Shown here: positions 52,001 through 62,657 of the stretch, one piece after another | Layout: each line of letters starts with the position of its first letter | Position numbering within the stretch: the stretch's first letter is position 1 | Assembly: GCF_964204645.1 (NCBI RefSeq) | Contig: NC_134031.1 | Coordinates: 7,175,001 to 7,239,000 of the forward strand | Source of the DNA: Tubulanus polymorphus | Lineage: Eukaryota; Nemertea; Palaeonemertea; Tubulaniformes; Tubulanidae | Direction of reading: 5' to 3' | Length of the DNA: 64,000 bases | Position numbers and translations under genes: made by a program | The notes under the pieces: model-generated | Told to the model about the DNA's origin: nothing | The model's input: only the letters and a program-made list of their open reading frames with translations | The model's database searches: none

Positions 52001-55000
52001 CCTTGTAACTCACCATATTCATAGAACATGTCATGAACTACAACTTTGCAATTGATCATGGTAACAAAATATGCCTAGGTACCAATATAATAAGGAAATA
52101 CCAGGTTATTCTACTATTCAACGCCCCCTGGTGACCATACAGAATAACTAATTTCCTTAAAACTCACCACAATCATAGATGATGTCATGAGCTACAACTT
52201 TGCAATTGATTGTGGTAACAAAATATGTATTGGTACAAATATAATATAGAAATACTAAGATATTGTATTATTCAACGCCCCCTGGTGGCCATATACAAAA
52301 AACAATGAACTTGAAACTCACCCCAATCATAGAACACGTTATACGCTACAACTTTCTAATTCATTGTTGTAACAAAATATGCTTAACAATATAATGTCGA
52401 AAAACTTTTTCCCACCTACGAATGAGAACTAATGACACCAAGATGGCCGCCAATTGCGTCATAATTGGCGGATCAAAAATACCTATCTCAGGTATAAAAC
52501 ATCCCTTTACAAAGAATACCCATCACAAATTGCAATGAGAAATGGCAAACCAGTAGGAAGCTACAGGACCTAGAATTCTGGCCAAAATTGACATTTTTGG
52601 GCACTAAAAAGGTCATAGGACGGCCATCTTGAGTCAGATGGACCCAATTTTTCTTATGCTGATGGGCCCTTGGTAGATTCAAATATATTCGAAAGATCAA
52701 GGTAATTGATCATATCGCATTCAAAATTTCCCTCGTAAACTTAAAAAATGTGTAAAAAGTGCTGATTTTGGCGAACAACAATGGCTGCCAGTCGGCCATC
52801 TTGATTCTGATAGGGCCAGTTTTTGGGCTGAAGATGTGTCTAGGGTAGATACATGTATAAACCAAATATCAAGACATTACCTTGAAGCGTCTTCAAAACC
52901 TCCCAAAATAACTGGATTCTGTCTACGGACGGACGACGGACGAAAAGTGAACGCAATAGCCCGCTGGGACTAAAGTCCCAAGTGGGCTAAAAATGTACTG
53001 ATTTCATTTAAAGATTTCCCGAACATGCATTTCGGTACAGTCTTTTGGAAAACAACAACAAGATATCTCAAACATTTCGAACAGTTTTTTTTAAATGTGT
53101 TCCACAGTTCATGTCTGATTTTTTACTCCCGAGTTCTAACATTGGAATAAGAGTCGAACTTAACCAAGAACTGTTAAACTGGGTCATGCGGAATCTCGAT
53201 TTCAATCTATCCTGGTAAATCAAACAAAAATATTATCAACAGTTAGCTCTTTACATTAACGATCTTAAATCCAGATTGCTCAATAAAAAACATATATCTC
53301 AGATCTAGGAAATTTTTTTTTGTACCAGGTAGAGTAAACCTTGCCTAACTCTGACAGACTGGGACTGATTAAGTCAGAAAGAAATTAATATTTTTCCAAG
53401 TTACTGGTAGTCACAAGTCCCAAGTTGGCCGTGTCCTCTGTATTAGGTGACGTTTTTCTGAAGTAAAAGCAGTGACCAACATACTAAATATTCTTTTAGA
53501 AACGTCTGCGACTGGAGAACGGCGGAGAAATTCTGCTGTATGAAGGCGATACATTTTGTAGTGATGACAGTCAATAGATCAACTACAGTATCGGCCCATT
53601 TAACTAACGGTAGAATCGATTTCACTCTGTCACAACCGCAAAGTACGGATAACACCGTATCAACAGTCTGAAATATTAATAACATCAAATTGTCAATTTC
53701 AAAACATTTCTATCGAGGCCGTTTTTTGAGTACGCATGTGCCATCCGGGAATCTGCCAAAAAAATCATACGGAAAACGTTACTCTGTCTGTCCAGTTTTT
53801 ATCATGAATATTCAACAAAATTTTTCTTCATATTTCCGTCTTAATTTTCAATTTCTAATGATTTGAAAAAAGTAAGTTTTCTTTGTCTTTCCCATCATTT
53901 CAATTCAATTCAACATGAATTTCACTTGTTATTTATTTTTTGGCACAGGCCTTCTCAAGATTTTATGTGGCAAATACTGGAATAATAAAAAAAAGAAGTT
54001 TTTTCATTTGATGGATAAAAAGCAAAAAATCCTTCAAGAGCATTGTCCGTTTAGAAGGGGTTTCTAAGGAATGAAGGAGTTGTAGGGACCATGCTAATGG
54101 TTTATTCGTGTCTTCGTGATACTCACCAGATCTTCGACGAGTTTCTGACAGCAGCTCTTCAGTAAATCGGGAGGCATCGCGGCGAATTGTTTCGTCGGCC
54201 AAACCTTCGTGAAATGTTTCGTAACCCAAACTAAAGCTCGATCCAACACGTCGGTTAAACTGTAAAACGACGCCAGACTCATAGCTTCGATTACTCCGGC
54301 TATACACTCGTTACAAGGCTGCAAAACAATGAAGAAATCCACATCAAACACGGCGTAAATAACGGGACCACAAAAATCTCGATCATCATGACAGTATGGG
54401 GTACCAGCACTCAATAGATGGCGCTGGGGGATTCATAGTGAAAATCAGTTCATTTTCAATGAAATTTGAACTGGATATTTAGGGCCAAAAATTATCAAAC
54501 AAGTCAATGAATAGATATAAGATTCACTTTGTCAAGGAAATTGAAGCGTGAAAAGCGCCACTAGTGAACCTGGCAGAATCCTCGCTTGCCACAGTAGCAT
54601 TGCCAATACCCCATTTATGATGATAATATTTGAATTTTCAATGATGTGGATTATGGGAACTGGATTCATGTACAGCAGACCCCACTTGTCACGGAGGCAA
54701 ATGCATTGGAATATAACAAGCCCTTTTCAAAATCTTTCTACTGAAAATCCACGCAATATGAACAAGAGCAATTTGCACGTCAAACACTATCTAAAATGTT
54801 GATTCAAGGGCGACAATTGAGAAACCAGAATCATGGCATCCAGTAAAATTACAATCCTTCTCCGATTATTATTCTATAACAATTAGCTCTGGACAACTAC
54901 GAACCTTATGAAAGAAATGGCATTTTTTCTTGAGTAATATATATCCGGCTAAATCTTTAAGCCCTTCTATTCCGTACATGTCGGCAACTTGTATAATTTC

Positions 55001-58000
55001 AGGCAGACTGCATGACCCTTCGGTGTCAATAATAGCGCCGTACAGAAACTCCAGCGCAAGATAGGCACCGGCCTGACTAACTCTGTAAAAAGATAACAAG
55101 ACTAACTTGACCTCTTCACTACCACAGATAATGTAATGCCCTCGAGAAGATTAGTACCCAATGGCATCATTCTATTCAAATTAATTCAGCCCGACATTCA
55201 AATCTCGCTTGGCCATGTTTTGGTGGGAAGTATATTAATATATTGACAATCGTGGATGAATGGCCTTCTTAATTACCATTAGAATTCATGATTAAAATAC
55301 ATGAAAACTCATTAGATATAAAATAAATGTCAAAATTGACAACTATAATTGAAACGCCCGAATATTCATGAACTATTTTTGTAATTGCTTTTCAGCATCG
55401 AAAAATTTATGCTGTAAGAATTTTTCCATTCAAGTGAAAATCATAGCTGAAGGTTTTAATGTTGGAACTTATGGAAGTTGCTCACCCTTCTAAGGAGATC
55501 TCTTTCTGTATGCTTTCCTTCCATGTTCCGCTGAGCATTGCCTCAAAAAAACTACATCTAGCTGACAAAATAAATCTAAAAAATATATGTGAAAATACAG
55601 TAAAACCTATTTTAGTGAAAGGGTCTATATACATAAACACGTTTTTTCTCCCTAGGAACCAAAAGTTTCTAGTTCACTTCCAATTGAGTGAACCCTCTCT
55701 ACGGTGAGTAGTGAATGTTTGTTCAGGTTCCAAATAAGACATTTTACCTCTCTATAATGAAGATTGCTTACGTACGTATGTCCGGACAGTCAAAAAATTA
55801 TTAATCGATTGAGTTCAATATGAACCAGTTCATAATTACTAATCGCCCAACAACTAATTAATTTAATAGAGGTTTACATTACATAGATTAGTCGAGAGTT
55901 GTGTCGCATCTTGAATATACTGGTAACTTTATTGGATAGAATAAAGTTTTGACAATACAGTGGAACCGTATTTTAACGAGCTTAGATACACAATTTATCG
56001 GATATAACAAATATAGATTTTCGTCCTGAATAAGAAATTCTAATCAATTTCATACTGGATAAAATATATTTTCTGGTTCCGTGAAGTTCGCTGTAACGAG
56101 CTTCCACTGTAATGGGAAAATGTATCTGGTATTGTTGGTAATAAATTGTTGGTACTAATACTAACAGGTTACACCAATATCAGGGGTGAAAATGGTGGTC
56201 TTCAAATTTTCAAAGTCAGATATTTTGGAAAGGGGTCAAAAGCGTGCAGCCAGAATTCCCTATCAATATGCCAATATCAATATGGGTATGTGACTAACTA
56301 GAACCTCATATCTTGACCCTGGATATTGTTTGTTCGGTATACTTGTATTTCTAGCCGATTTCTAACTCACCGATGGGCTTTGTAAACTTGTTCGCCGATG
56401 CGAACGTCGATATCTGCGTTCGATTTATGAAGAAACATCTGCAACAGATCAGCACCGAGTTTCGACGCCGGCTGTCCATGGTCGGGACTACGCGGTGAGC
56501 TGTCCGTTCGGTCGTCGTTTTCCCCGGTAGCGTCGTCGATTTGGTTTATACAGACATTTGTACCGTCGTCGATCGAGTTATCCGAAAATATATCGGAATC
56601 ATTTCGTAATGTCAAATCGATCACTTTAACGTCATTCGAATTATCGCTATCGTCCAGCGCGAGAGGTAGTTTCGATTCGAGCTGTTTTATGCTTTGTGTG
56701 TCGACAATAACCGATGGTCGCGGAGTGCGAAGCAGTAGTTCTTTGGTTTCAGGCGGAATGACTTCGATGTTGTTGAGGTATGGGTCTAACAACTCGCGTG
56801 CAAGGCTTACGTCATCGCATGTGTAAATTTGTCTGAAATGCAATTTTGGCAATAATACTGATGAGGCTTATAAAGTGCAAAATTCAATAGGACTGCTCAG
56901 ATTGCCTTACATATATGCTTCCTTTCGATGGTATCACTACCCCTAGCCTATATCCCTAATAACTCAAATTCTGTAAATTCGACCGCTGATCATACAACTA
57001 TATCTGTACTTCGATCACTGATTTCAGGATCAAATCCTCTGGTTTCGCTCCCGGCAGGTGCGGTAGGTTTATAAGGGGCACCAAATCAATCAATCAAATA
57101 ATTAGTAAGGTCAATCCCTATATGGAGAAATATCATCCATGCAACTTAACTACTCAGTGCTCATGAGTAATTCATGAGATCAAATTCCCATTTGCTACTG
57201 GGTGGAAAGAGGCTTTCTGAGGATAAGTAGCATGTCCCAGGGGACTACAGTAATGCGCAGTTTGACGCTACAACCTTCCTTTACTTGGAGTCAAATGCCC
57301 TAACCACTACCATCCATTGGTCCTGACTGAATCAAATTAAAGAATCTCAGATGTCAAATGCCTGTCAAATGACTTTTTACCACATTTCGACACGCTTGGT
57401 TGTCAATACAATAGACCAAACAGTATTTAGCAGGGGAGCAACGTGGGGCATTTGCTCCCCCAGAAATTTTGGAAAAGTGCCCTTTTAGCGAATATTATTG
57501 TTATTTCCTTGCCCCCCCCTAAAATTCAAATGCTAGGTACGGCCCTGATTATATTAATAAACCAACCTCAAAATTTCTCTGGCTTCAGAGACTTTGGTTT
57601 CTTCAAGTTTTATGGTATCATCCTCATTCAATAGCGCCAACTCGGGCAATCTAGAATTGAAATAACACATTAAGATTAAGAAGGACTGAGACAAACTACG
57701 CACAAATAAACTGCGTAAACTCAATACTGAACATGGATTATTTACCTCACTTGTAAGATTTGCTGGTGTGCTTTGATCTCGCCATCTTCACATAAGATAG
57801 TCAAATCGGAAAATAAACTCTCGTCCAACAACCTATCAACATAAATTAAGCTTCATTTTCACAATACTGTAGCTTTTCACAATACTATACCTGTAGACTA
57901 TGATAACCTTATGCCTTGGTCAGCTCAGGGCCCAGTTTCACAAGAAGGATTTTATAAACGCTGAAATCGATTTACGATAAATTGAATTACAGGTGAAGTT

Positions 58001-58836
58001 CAAGCCTTTTAATGGCAGATTTCTTTTAGGGATATCAATAGTTTCGGTGTGGACACTCGGTAGAGAAAAATATCTCAAGTCAGGCCTAGTGCCTCGTCTC
58101 TCCGATATTGGCAAATGTTAGCTATGCATCTAGGGTGGAGTCCTACCGAGTGTCAAAGTCGGCAATCTCTCGAGTTGTTGCACTGCATAAAACACTATCG
58201 AATGGTTCAATGTTTATTAAGTAAACCTTTGAGTGAAACTAAGCGCTCTAACTGCTATAATACAGAGGCATGAAGGATTATAACCTGGAACAATCTCAGG
58301 GTTGTCTCGTGCTGTCCATGTCACCAATCTCATTTCATGACTTTCAAGGTTGACTTTTTTGACTCCATGACTTATAATCGTCATGCTTAAGCCAGGAATC
58401 CTCAAATCTACATTTTCCAGGCAATTAGTTGATTTTTAGAGCTGTGATAGTGAACTTTGATTTGCAGATGATAACTAATGACTGATGCCATTTAAGGACT
58501 ATGACAATGATTAAAGGATTTTACAGCCCATTCCATGAAACTTACGGCCTTGAATTGACTCATTCCCATTTCTAAACTTTCAAGGACTGCTATGATTGAA
58601 CCTTGCAATCCAAAAGCGGCTCTCAGCAACTCAGAAGCATCCTATTTCCAATCTCGTATGGCAGCCATCCGTGCTTGGTGCAATGGTCTACCCGGTCATG
58701 GGAAGAAGAATAAGACATACCTTTTCAAATCATTTCTCAAACCATTCGCGAGTTTGTGACAAAGTTTCTCTCTTTCTTTCGCACACTTCTCCGTTAAAGT
58801 TAACCCTCCAGGTTTCTTGCCCTCTGGATTCTCCAT
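48097..58836 (-). CDS. BTBD8: BTBD8 orthologue, complete gene, 13 coding exons
   Basis: In vertebrates BTBD8 (its long form includes APache/KIAA1107) is tied to AP-complex and clathrin-dependent traffic. Thirteen exons, all GT-AG with matching phases, sum to 2,772 nt (923 aa). A TGA lies two codons upstream of the ATG, fixing the start. Order: first BTB (about 40-105; FSDLTILCEDGEIKAHQQIL), acidic linker with VIDLT (166-170), second BTB (about 235-340; DIDVRIGEQVYKAHR, ADMYGIEGLKDLAGYIL), BACK-like helices (340-512), then a Ser/Lys/Pro-rich tail (580-923). Human BTBD8 shows the same two-BTB plan and the same motifs, for example ADMYGLEGLKEVAIYIL and [20 protein letters not shown]. The tail corresponds in position to the KIAA1107 part but is much shorter and I see no residue-level match there. 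Confidence 0.94.
50121..50216 (-). CDS. BTBD8: BTBD8 exon 12
   Basis: Thirty-two codons, LKRAVSTIEKRMSVKPKLST; basic and Ser-rich, start of the disordered tail. Donor GTAAGT, phase 0. Confidence 0.86.
50354..50424 (-). CDS. BTBD8: BTBD8 exon 11 (small linker exon)
   Basis: A 71-nt exon, FVQIEENKQLRPAPKLSSQN. I infer it because exons 10 and 12 have incompatible phases without it; it joins both exactly. Donor GTAAAT. Confidence 0.78.
50773..50902 (-). CDS. BTBD8: BTBD8 exon 10
   Basis: Encodes RIEELCQLFITHNLSQLLLL and PEWDQIPKKLQDKIKD, similar in shape to the human LWIFLVQSFYAVRHTESW stretch. Donor GTAAGT, phase 1. Confidence 0.9.
51500..51643 (-). CDS. BTBD8: BTBD8 exon 9
   Basis: Forty-eight codons, EASENLDLLEFWMNKVIHSQ then SARKLKSFAHSGICDWSL; helical and, by position, part of the post-BACK helical region. 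Donor GTAAGT. Confidence 0.9.
51745..52989 (+). mobile_element. Dispersed element, copy C with expanded unit
   Basis: The full-length copy: starts with GCCCACTTGGGAAGTG and ends in inverted CCCAAGTGGGCTA. The unit beginning ATTCAACGCC occurs at 51807, 51961, 52116 and 52270 (period 154-155), once in the other copies. Lies in the intron between BTBD8 exons 8 and 9. Confidence 0.8.
53485..53667 (-). CDS. BTBD8: BTBD8 exon 8 (BACK-like helices)
   Basis: Encodes 61 codons, SILPLVKWADTVVDLLTVIT and KCIAFIQQNFSAVLQSQTF, against human [20 protein letters not shown] and KCIAFIVDNFSKIIQSENF. Donor GTATGT. Confidence 0.94.
54127..54318 (-). CDS. BTBD8: BTBD8 exon 7 (BACK domain)
   Basis: Encodes exactly 64 codons, ALVWVTKHFTKVWPTKQFAA and MPPDLLKSCCQKLVEDL, matching human [20 protein letters not shown] and IPPEIQKSCLNMLIQSL. 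Donor GTGAGT. Confidence 0.95.
54905..55082 (-). CDS. BTBD8: BTBD8 exon 6 (second BTB end)
   Basis: Encodes residues 280-339, ALEFLYGAIIDTEG and VADMYGIEGLKDLAGYILL, the human HFIYGGTLDFP and MADMYGLEGLKEVAIYIL. Donor GTTCGT. Confidence 0.95.
55486..55575 (-). CDS. BTBD8: BTBD8 exon 5 (second BTB)
   Basis: A 90-nt exon encoding FILSARCSFFEAMLSGTWKE, the human [20 protein letters not shown]. Too short to show as a long open frame. Phases fit exactly on both sides; donor GTGAGC. Confidence 0.93.
56371..56832 (-). CDS. BTBD8: BTBD8 exon 4 (acidic linker, second BTB start)
   Basis: Encodes residues 96-250. It closes the first BTB (QIYTCDDVSLARELL, human QIIYSSNRNIK), runs through a Ser/Asp linker with SVIVDT and VKVIDLTL, and ends in DIDVRIGEQVYKAHR, the second BTB. 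Donor GTGAGT. Confidence 0.94.
56960..57125 (+). repeat. Dispersed repeat shared with 19470-19655
   Basis: Second copy in the intron between BTBD8 exons 3 and 4. Confidence 0.7.
57567..57650 (-). CDS. BTBD8: BTBD8 exon 3 (first BTB)
   Basis: An 84-nt exon encoding residues 68-96, LPELALLNEDDTIKLEETKV, aligning with the human stretch around EPIAVENVEALEFRTFLQ. Donor GTTGGT, phase 2. Confidence 0.9.
57746..57832 (-). CDS. BTBD8: BTBD8 exon 2 (first BTB)
   Basis: An 87-nt exon encoding LLDESLFSDLTILCEDGEIK and AHQQIL, the opening strands and KAH motif of the first BTB fold. Donor GTAAAT. Confidence 0.92.
57841..58720 (-). other. BTBD8 intron 1
   Basis: No further exon seen. A CCCAGTTTCACAAGAAGGAT end at about 57930 belongs to the same family as 11037-11160. 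Confidence 0.5.
58721..58836 (-). CDS. BTBD8: BTBD8 exon 1 (start)
   Basis: Encodes residues 1-38, a charged helix KCAKEREKLCHKLANGLRND resembling the human N-terminal RRLKATVSEQLSQDLLRLL. TGA-GAG-ATG context marks the start. Donor GTATGT, phase 2. Confidence 0.88.
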
Positions 58837-60332
58837 CTCTCACCGACCAGTACCCTCCAACTGCCTGTCCTCCTGCTGTCTGTCCTCCTACAGTCTGGAT
58901 CGTTTTTGTTAAGTTACATCTGAAATGACATCCATAAATTGAGAACTACCGATAAGTTGCATATGCCGTTTATACGAGGTTTAATTCAGAATAAAAAACC
59001 CAGTTATGAAGAGAAACAAAGAGAGCATTTGTAATGACCGTATGACTGAATTCTTTGAGCCATTTTCGGACTGTTTTCAAATGACCCATAGAAAATCTCG
59101 CTATTATCTTAGTTTTTCTTCATAATTATTTATTGAATCGTAGACAGTCACTTTTCTTTGGACACCAATTTTATGTTCGGTCTCAGTCTGATGTACAGGA
59201 TTCCCTACAACGACCACTTGATATAAGATGACAGACCAGTCATTCCTATATAAGTATTAGTTATTGTAAGTTATATATTCCTATATAAGATATAAGTTTT
59301 CGAGGAGAAAATTTCAAATTTCGAGGAAACATCTACACCACTTTCATATTCTTATTACTGTTGACCCTTCCTAAATCGACGAAGCATATCTCGATACAAA
59401 CCTTTAATTGAGTGGTTTCATAAGCAAATTTTTATCCTTGACACTACACTCTACTGCTCGGTTTCTAATTCAGAAGCTGCCGATTAGGGTAACAATAAGA
59501 TCCTGGTTCCAACTGTACTGGTTTAGTCGTAATGTGCAACTTTTAAAGTATCTGATTGTCTAAAGTACCTGATTTCGAGCTCCTTCAAGCACCTTCGGTT
59601 TCCATTTAGTTTTTAATGAATCAAGTAGTCGTAGGGACCCCTTAAGTACTTACTCACTACAAGCGTTTAGACTACAGTACAACTACATGTATTTGAAAGT
59701 TTTTTCTTCATGAGGCCTAGGACTATATCGTTTTACCCTCAATAAAAAAGTAAACACTGAAATTATTGTAGCAGTTAATTTCAGGTTAAGATTGGATTAA
59801 TTGCCATGATAGAAATTAACTGTTACTGTCAGTAATCAGGCTTTTTTTGTAGAACACTATTTGGAGCATTGCCAATAGATACCCCATTACGAGCAGGCCT
59901 GGATAATGATCCACAACACAAAGACGGCTTGTTGATCGACTATATGAAAATAATGTACAAGAAAAAACAGCATGATTCAGCATGAAAAATCAAGCTGCAC
60001 AGCATAATGTTCAATCTCACCAGATAAATGTATAAACACTATGAGTCAGGAAAACAAACTAAACAACCGTATAGCAAAATTAGAAAGTGCAGAACAGCCA
60101 ATATAGAATAAAACTGGATATGTTTTTTGAGGCAATGTACCTACACCAGACTTGCATATCGACGATCAGATTGGCCGAATATTTTTGTGCATCGGTCTTA
60201 ACTAAAAACATAGGCCTATAGAGATAATACTGATGGGAGCAATTCAAAATTTCAAAAAAGATTAGGCTAAAATAAAATGATACCGGTTCCTTAGTTCTCC
60301 CATGAGGCGGGTCACTATTGTGAACTGCAATA
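58837..60332. other. Upstream flank of BTBD8
   Basis: Should hold the BTBD8 promoter and 5' UTR. A tandem CTGTCCTCCT lies at 58865-58890. From 59190 to 59650 it has the repeat shared with 36335. No gene seen. Confidence 0.45.
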
Positions 60333-60395
60333 CAATTTGTAAGCAGTTCATTTCTATAGCTGCCGGATATGTTATGGTTAGTTAGTTACCCAATT
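60333..60395 (+). repeat. Left 63-bp direct repeat
   Basis: CAATTTGTAAGCAGTTCATT through GTTACCCAATT; identical to 62595-62657. Confidence 0.95.
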
Positions 60396-60615
60396 CTCCA
60401 GCATTACGTCATAATGCTCGGGATTCCATGAGAAGAGATCACTTCCGGAGTCACTGAGGTCCAACTTCCTTGTGGGTGACGGACGTATTTTGAGAGTGCT
60501 CTCATCAAAATTTTTTTTTTTCGTTCGTTATCGGTGGTCATCTACTGTTGTAAGGTGAAACATTTTATATGTTTATATTTATTTACTTTTTCTTTACCTA
60601 CTGTTGTAAGGTATT

Positions 60616-61224
60616 TTGAATTTGAATGTTTATGCCATGGCGGCTTATAATAAATTAGATTTACTGGACATTGGGTCTGAAATTACGGTCGCCAATGAGG
60701 ATGAGTCAGTTTGTTCGGCTGGTCTTGTGGCTGACGAAATGTCAGTTCAACAGGCTATTGATGAAGGACGGAGTCAGTCTTTTCTCCTTCTGTCCGATTG
60801 TTATGGGTCTTCGATTAAGAAGAACTCTCAGTCTGTAGCCGTAGGCCATAGTGTTGATAAAAAAGATAAGGACAAAGCCGTTAGACCGAAAGCAATTCCA
60901 AAAATTTCTCGTCGAATTGTTAGGTCAAAGAGCTCAGGTTCAGCTCAACCAGAGACTTTATCTGAAAGTCATGTCGATCCTGTCATGACAGAGTTTTTAG
61001 AGATGAAGAAAAGACTTGAGGCTTTAGAGTCTCAATATTTGCAAAGTGATAATGATCGGTTCGATCTTGGTCAGCAGGATCAATGTGATTTTGGTGATGA
61101 GCTTAATGCGTCTGACCAATTTGCGGCTATTTTTAACCAGGGTTTAGACCGTAATAATAATAACGTCCAGTTACATGAGGACAATGATTTTATGACCTGT
61201 ATTAGGTCAGAGATGGGGGTCTAA
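60616..61224 (+). pseudogene. DIRS gag, N-terminal part
   Basis: About 200 codons, acidic, with an EFLEMKKRLEALESQYLQ coiled-coil stretch. It breaks at a GGGGG run near 61213; the frame continues in another phase. Confidence 0.65.
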
Positions 61225-61225
61225 A

Positions 61226-61895
61226 AAATGTCAGACCCCCAATTAAAAATCAACAGTTAGCGCAAGCTGTTGATAAACTGATGACGGGGTTTAGTGGTGA
61301 AAATTCAGATATTAAAAAGGATTTATTTGAAAAATTAGAGAAATCCGTTAGGCAGTATGCTTGTCCTGAGAATATTCCTAGTTTGGCCGTAACTAAAGTG
61401 AATCAGCCAATTTGGTCGAAGTTAAATAAAGATTCGGCTGCTTTTGATTTAAAATGTCAAAAAATTCAGAATTATAACCTTAGAGGTATAACTGCAGTCA
61501 CACAAGCTATGGATCTTTTATCGGGTCCGGACCCTTTGGACAAAAAGACGTTAGGTATGACGTTGTATCACTCTTTGAGTCTTTTTGCGCAAAGCAATTA
61601 TGAGATGAATTTGAGACGTCGGGAACTATTGAAGCGTGGGTTCAACGACGTTTATAAGCCAATCTGGCTCCCCTCAAATCCGATTGGGAAAGAACTTTTC
61701 GGGGATCAACTTGATGACAAGTTACGAGACATAGAAAGGTCAAGTCGTATGGTTACGAAGATGGTAGATCGAGGTCGTGGGAACTATCGATCTAGAGGTT
61801 ATGGGAACAGGAGATTCCAGCCATATAGAAGGCCTGCTTGTTCTAATTTCCCAAAACAGGATTTTTGGAAAAGAGGTCAACATCAGAGGAAATAG
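61226..61895 (+). pseudogene. DIRS gag, C-terminal part
   Basis: Has LAQAVDKLMTGFSGEN and VNQPIWSKLNKDSAAFDLK, the typical DIRS gag core, and an RG-rich basic tail RGRGNYRSRGYGNRRFQPYR. Separated from the first part by one frameshift. Confidence 0.7.
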
Positions 61896-62621
61896 TAAGT
61901 TCCCAATTATCTTCTGTTGCTGGCCGAATTAAACATTTTTTCTCTTTCTGGGAGACTTTAACTTCTGACAAATCAATTTTGAATTTGGTTTTGGGTTATA
62001 ACATTGAATGGAATTCGGTGCCTCCTGATCAAATTTTTCCACCGCGTTCTATTAGATTTAATGAAGTTGAAACTTCTGCTATTGACTCACTATTATCAGA
62101 TTTTTTGAGTCGTGGAATTATTGAACTGGCTTTTCGTCGTTCCGAAAAAAGATGGATCATTCAGACTTATTTTGAATTTGACTTGTTTAAACAAGCATGT
62201 CAAGTATTATCATTTTAAAATGAACTCTTTGAAATCAGTTCTTAGTCTTATGACTCCTGGTTGTTTCATGGCCTCTCTAGATTTGAAAGATGCCTATTAT
62301 TCTGCTTGTAGTGATCGGAAATATCTTCGATTTATTTGGAAGGGTCAACTTTTTCAGTATACCTGTCTTCCGAATGGAATTTCATCGGCTCCAAGAATTT
62401 TCACCAAGCTTCTGAAACCTGTTTTTACTCCTCTCCGAGAATTGGGGTATATTTCTGTAGATTATATTGATGATATTTATCTGCAAGGAGATGACGAGCC
62501 TTGTTGCGATGATAATGTAGGCCTTACAGAAAAACAATTGGTTAATTGTGGTTATGTTATACATTCGGTTAAATCGGAAAAGAAACCTAGTACTCAATTT
62601 GTAAGCAGTTCATTTCTATAG
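61865..62621 (+). pseudogene. DIRS reverse transcriptase, frameshifted and truncated
   Basis: AGRIKHFFSFWETLTSD, then a frameshift near 62130 in a T run, then FVVPKKDGSFRLILNL, MASLDLKDAYYS, YTCLPNGISSAPRIFTKLL and the catalytic YIDD. Overlaps gag by 31 nt. The open frame ends inside the right 63-bp repeat, before the usual FLGF motif. Confidence 0.8.
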
Positions 62622-62657
62622 CTGCCGGATATGTTATGGTTAGTTAGTTACCCAATT
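62595..62657 (+). repeat. Right 63-bp direct repeat
   Basis: Identical to 60333-60395; begins at the point where the reverse transcriptase is cut off. Confidence 0.95.

Larger units (their letters stand above)
60333..62657 (+). mobile_element. Truncated DIRS-type retrotransposon with 63-bp direct repeats
   Basis: Encodes a gag-like region and a reverse transcriptase of the DIRS type, then stops abruptly. The RNase H part and tyrosine recombinase are missing. Identical 63-bp direct repeats lie at 60333-60395 and 62595-62657. DIRS elements normally carry inverted ends and an internal complementary region, which I do not see here, so the copy is incomplete. Confidence 0.75.
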
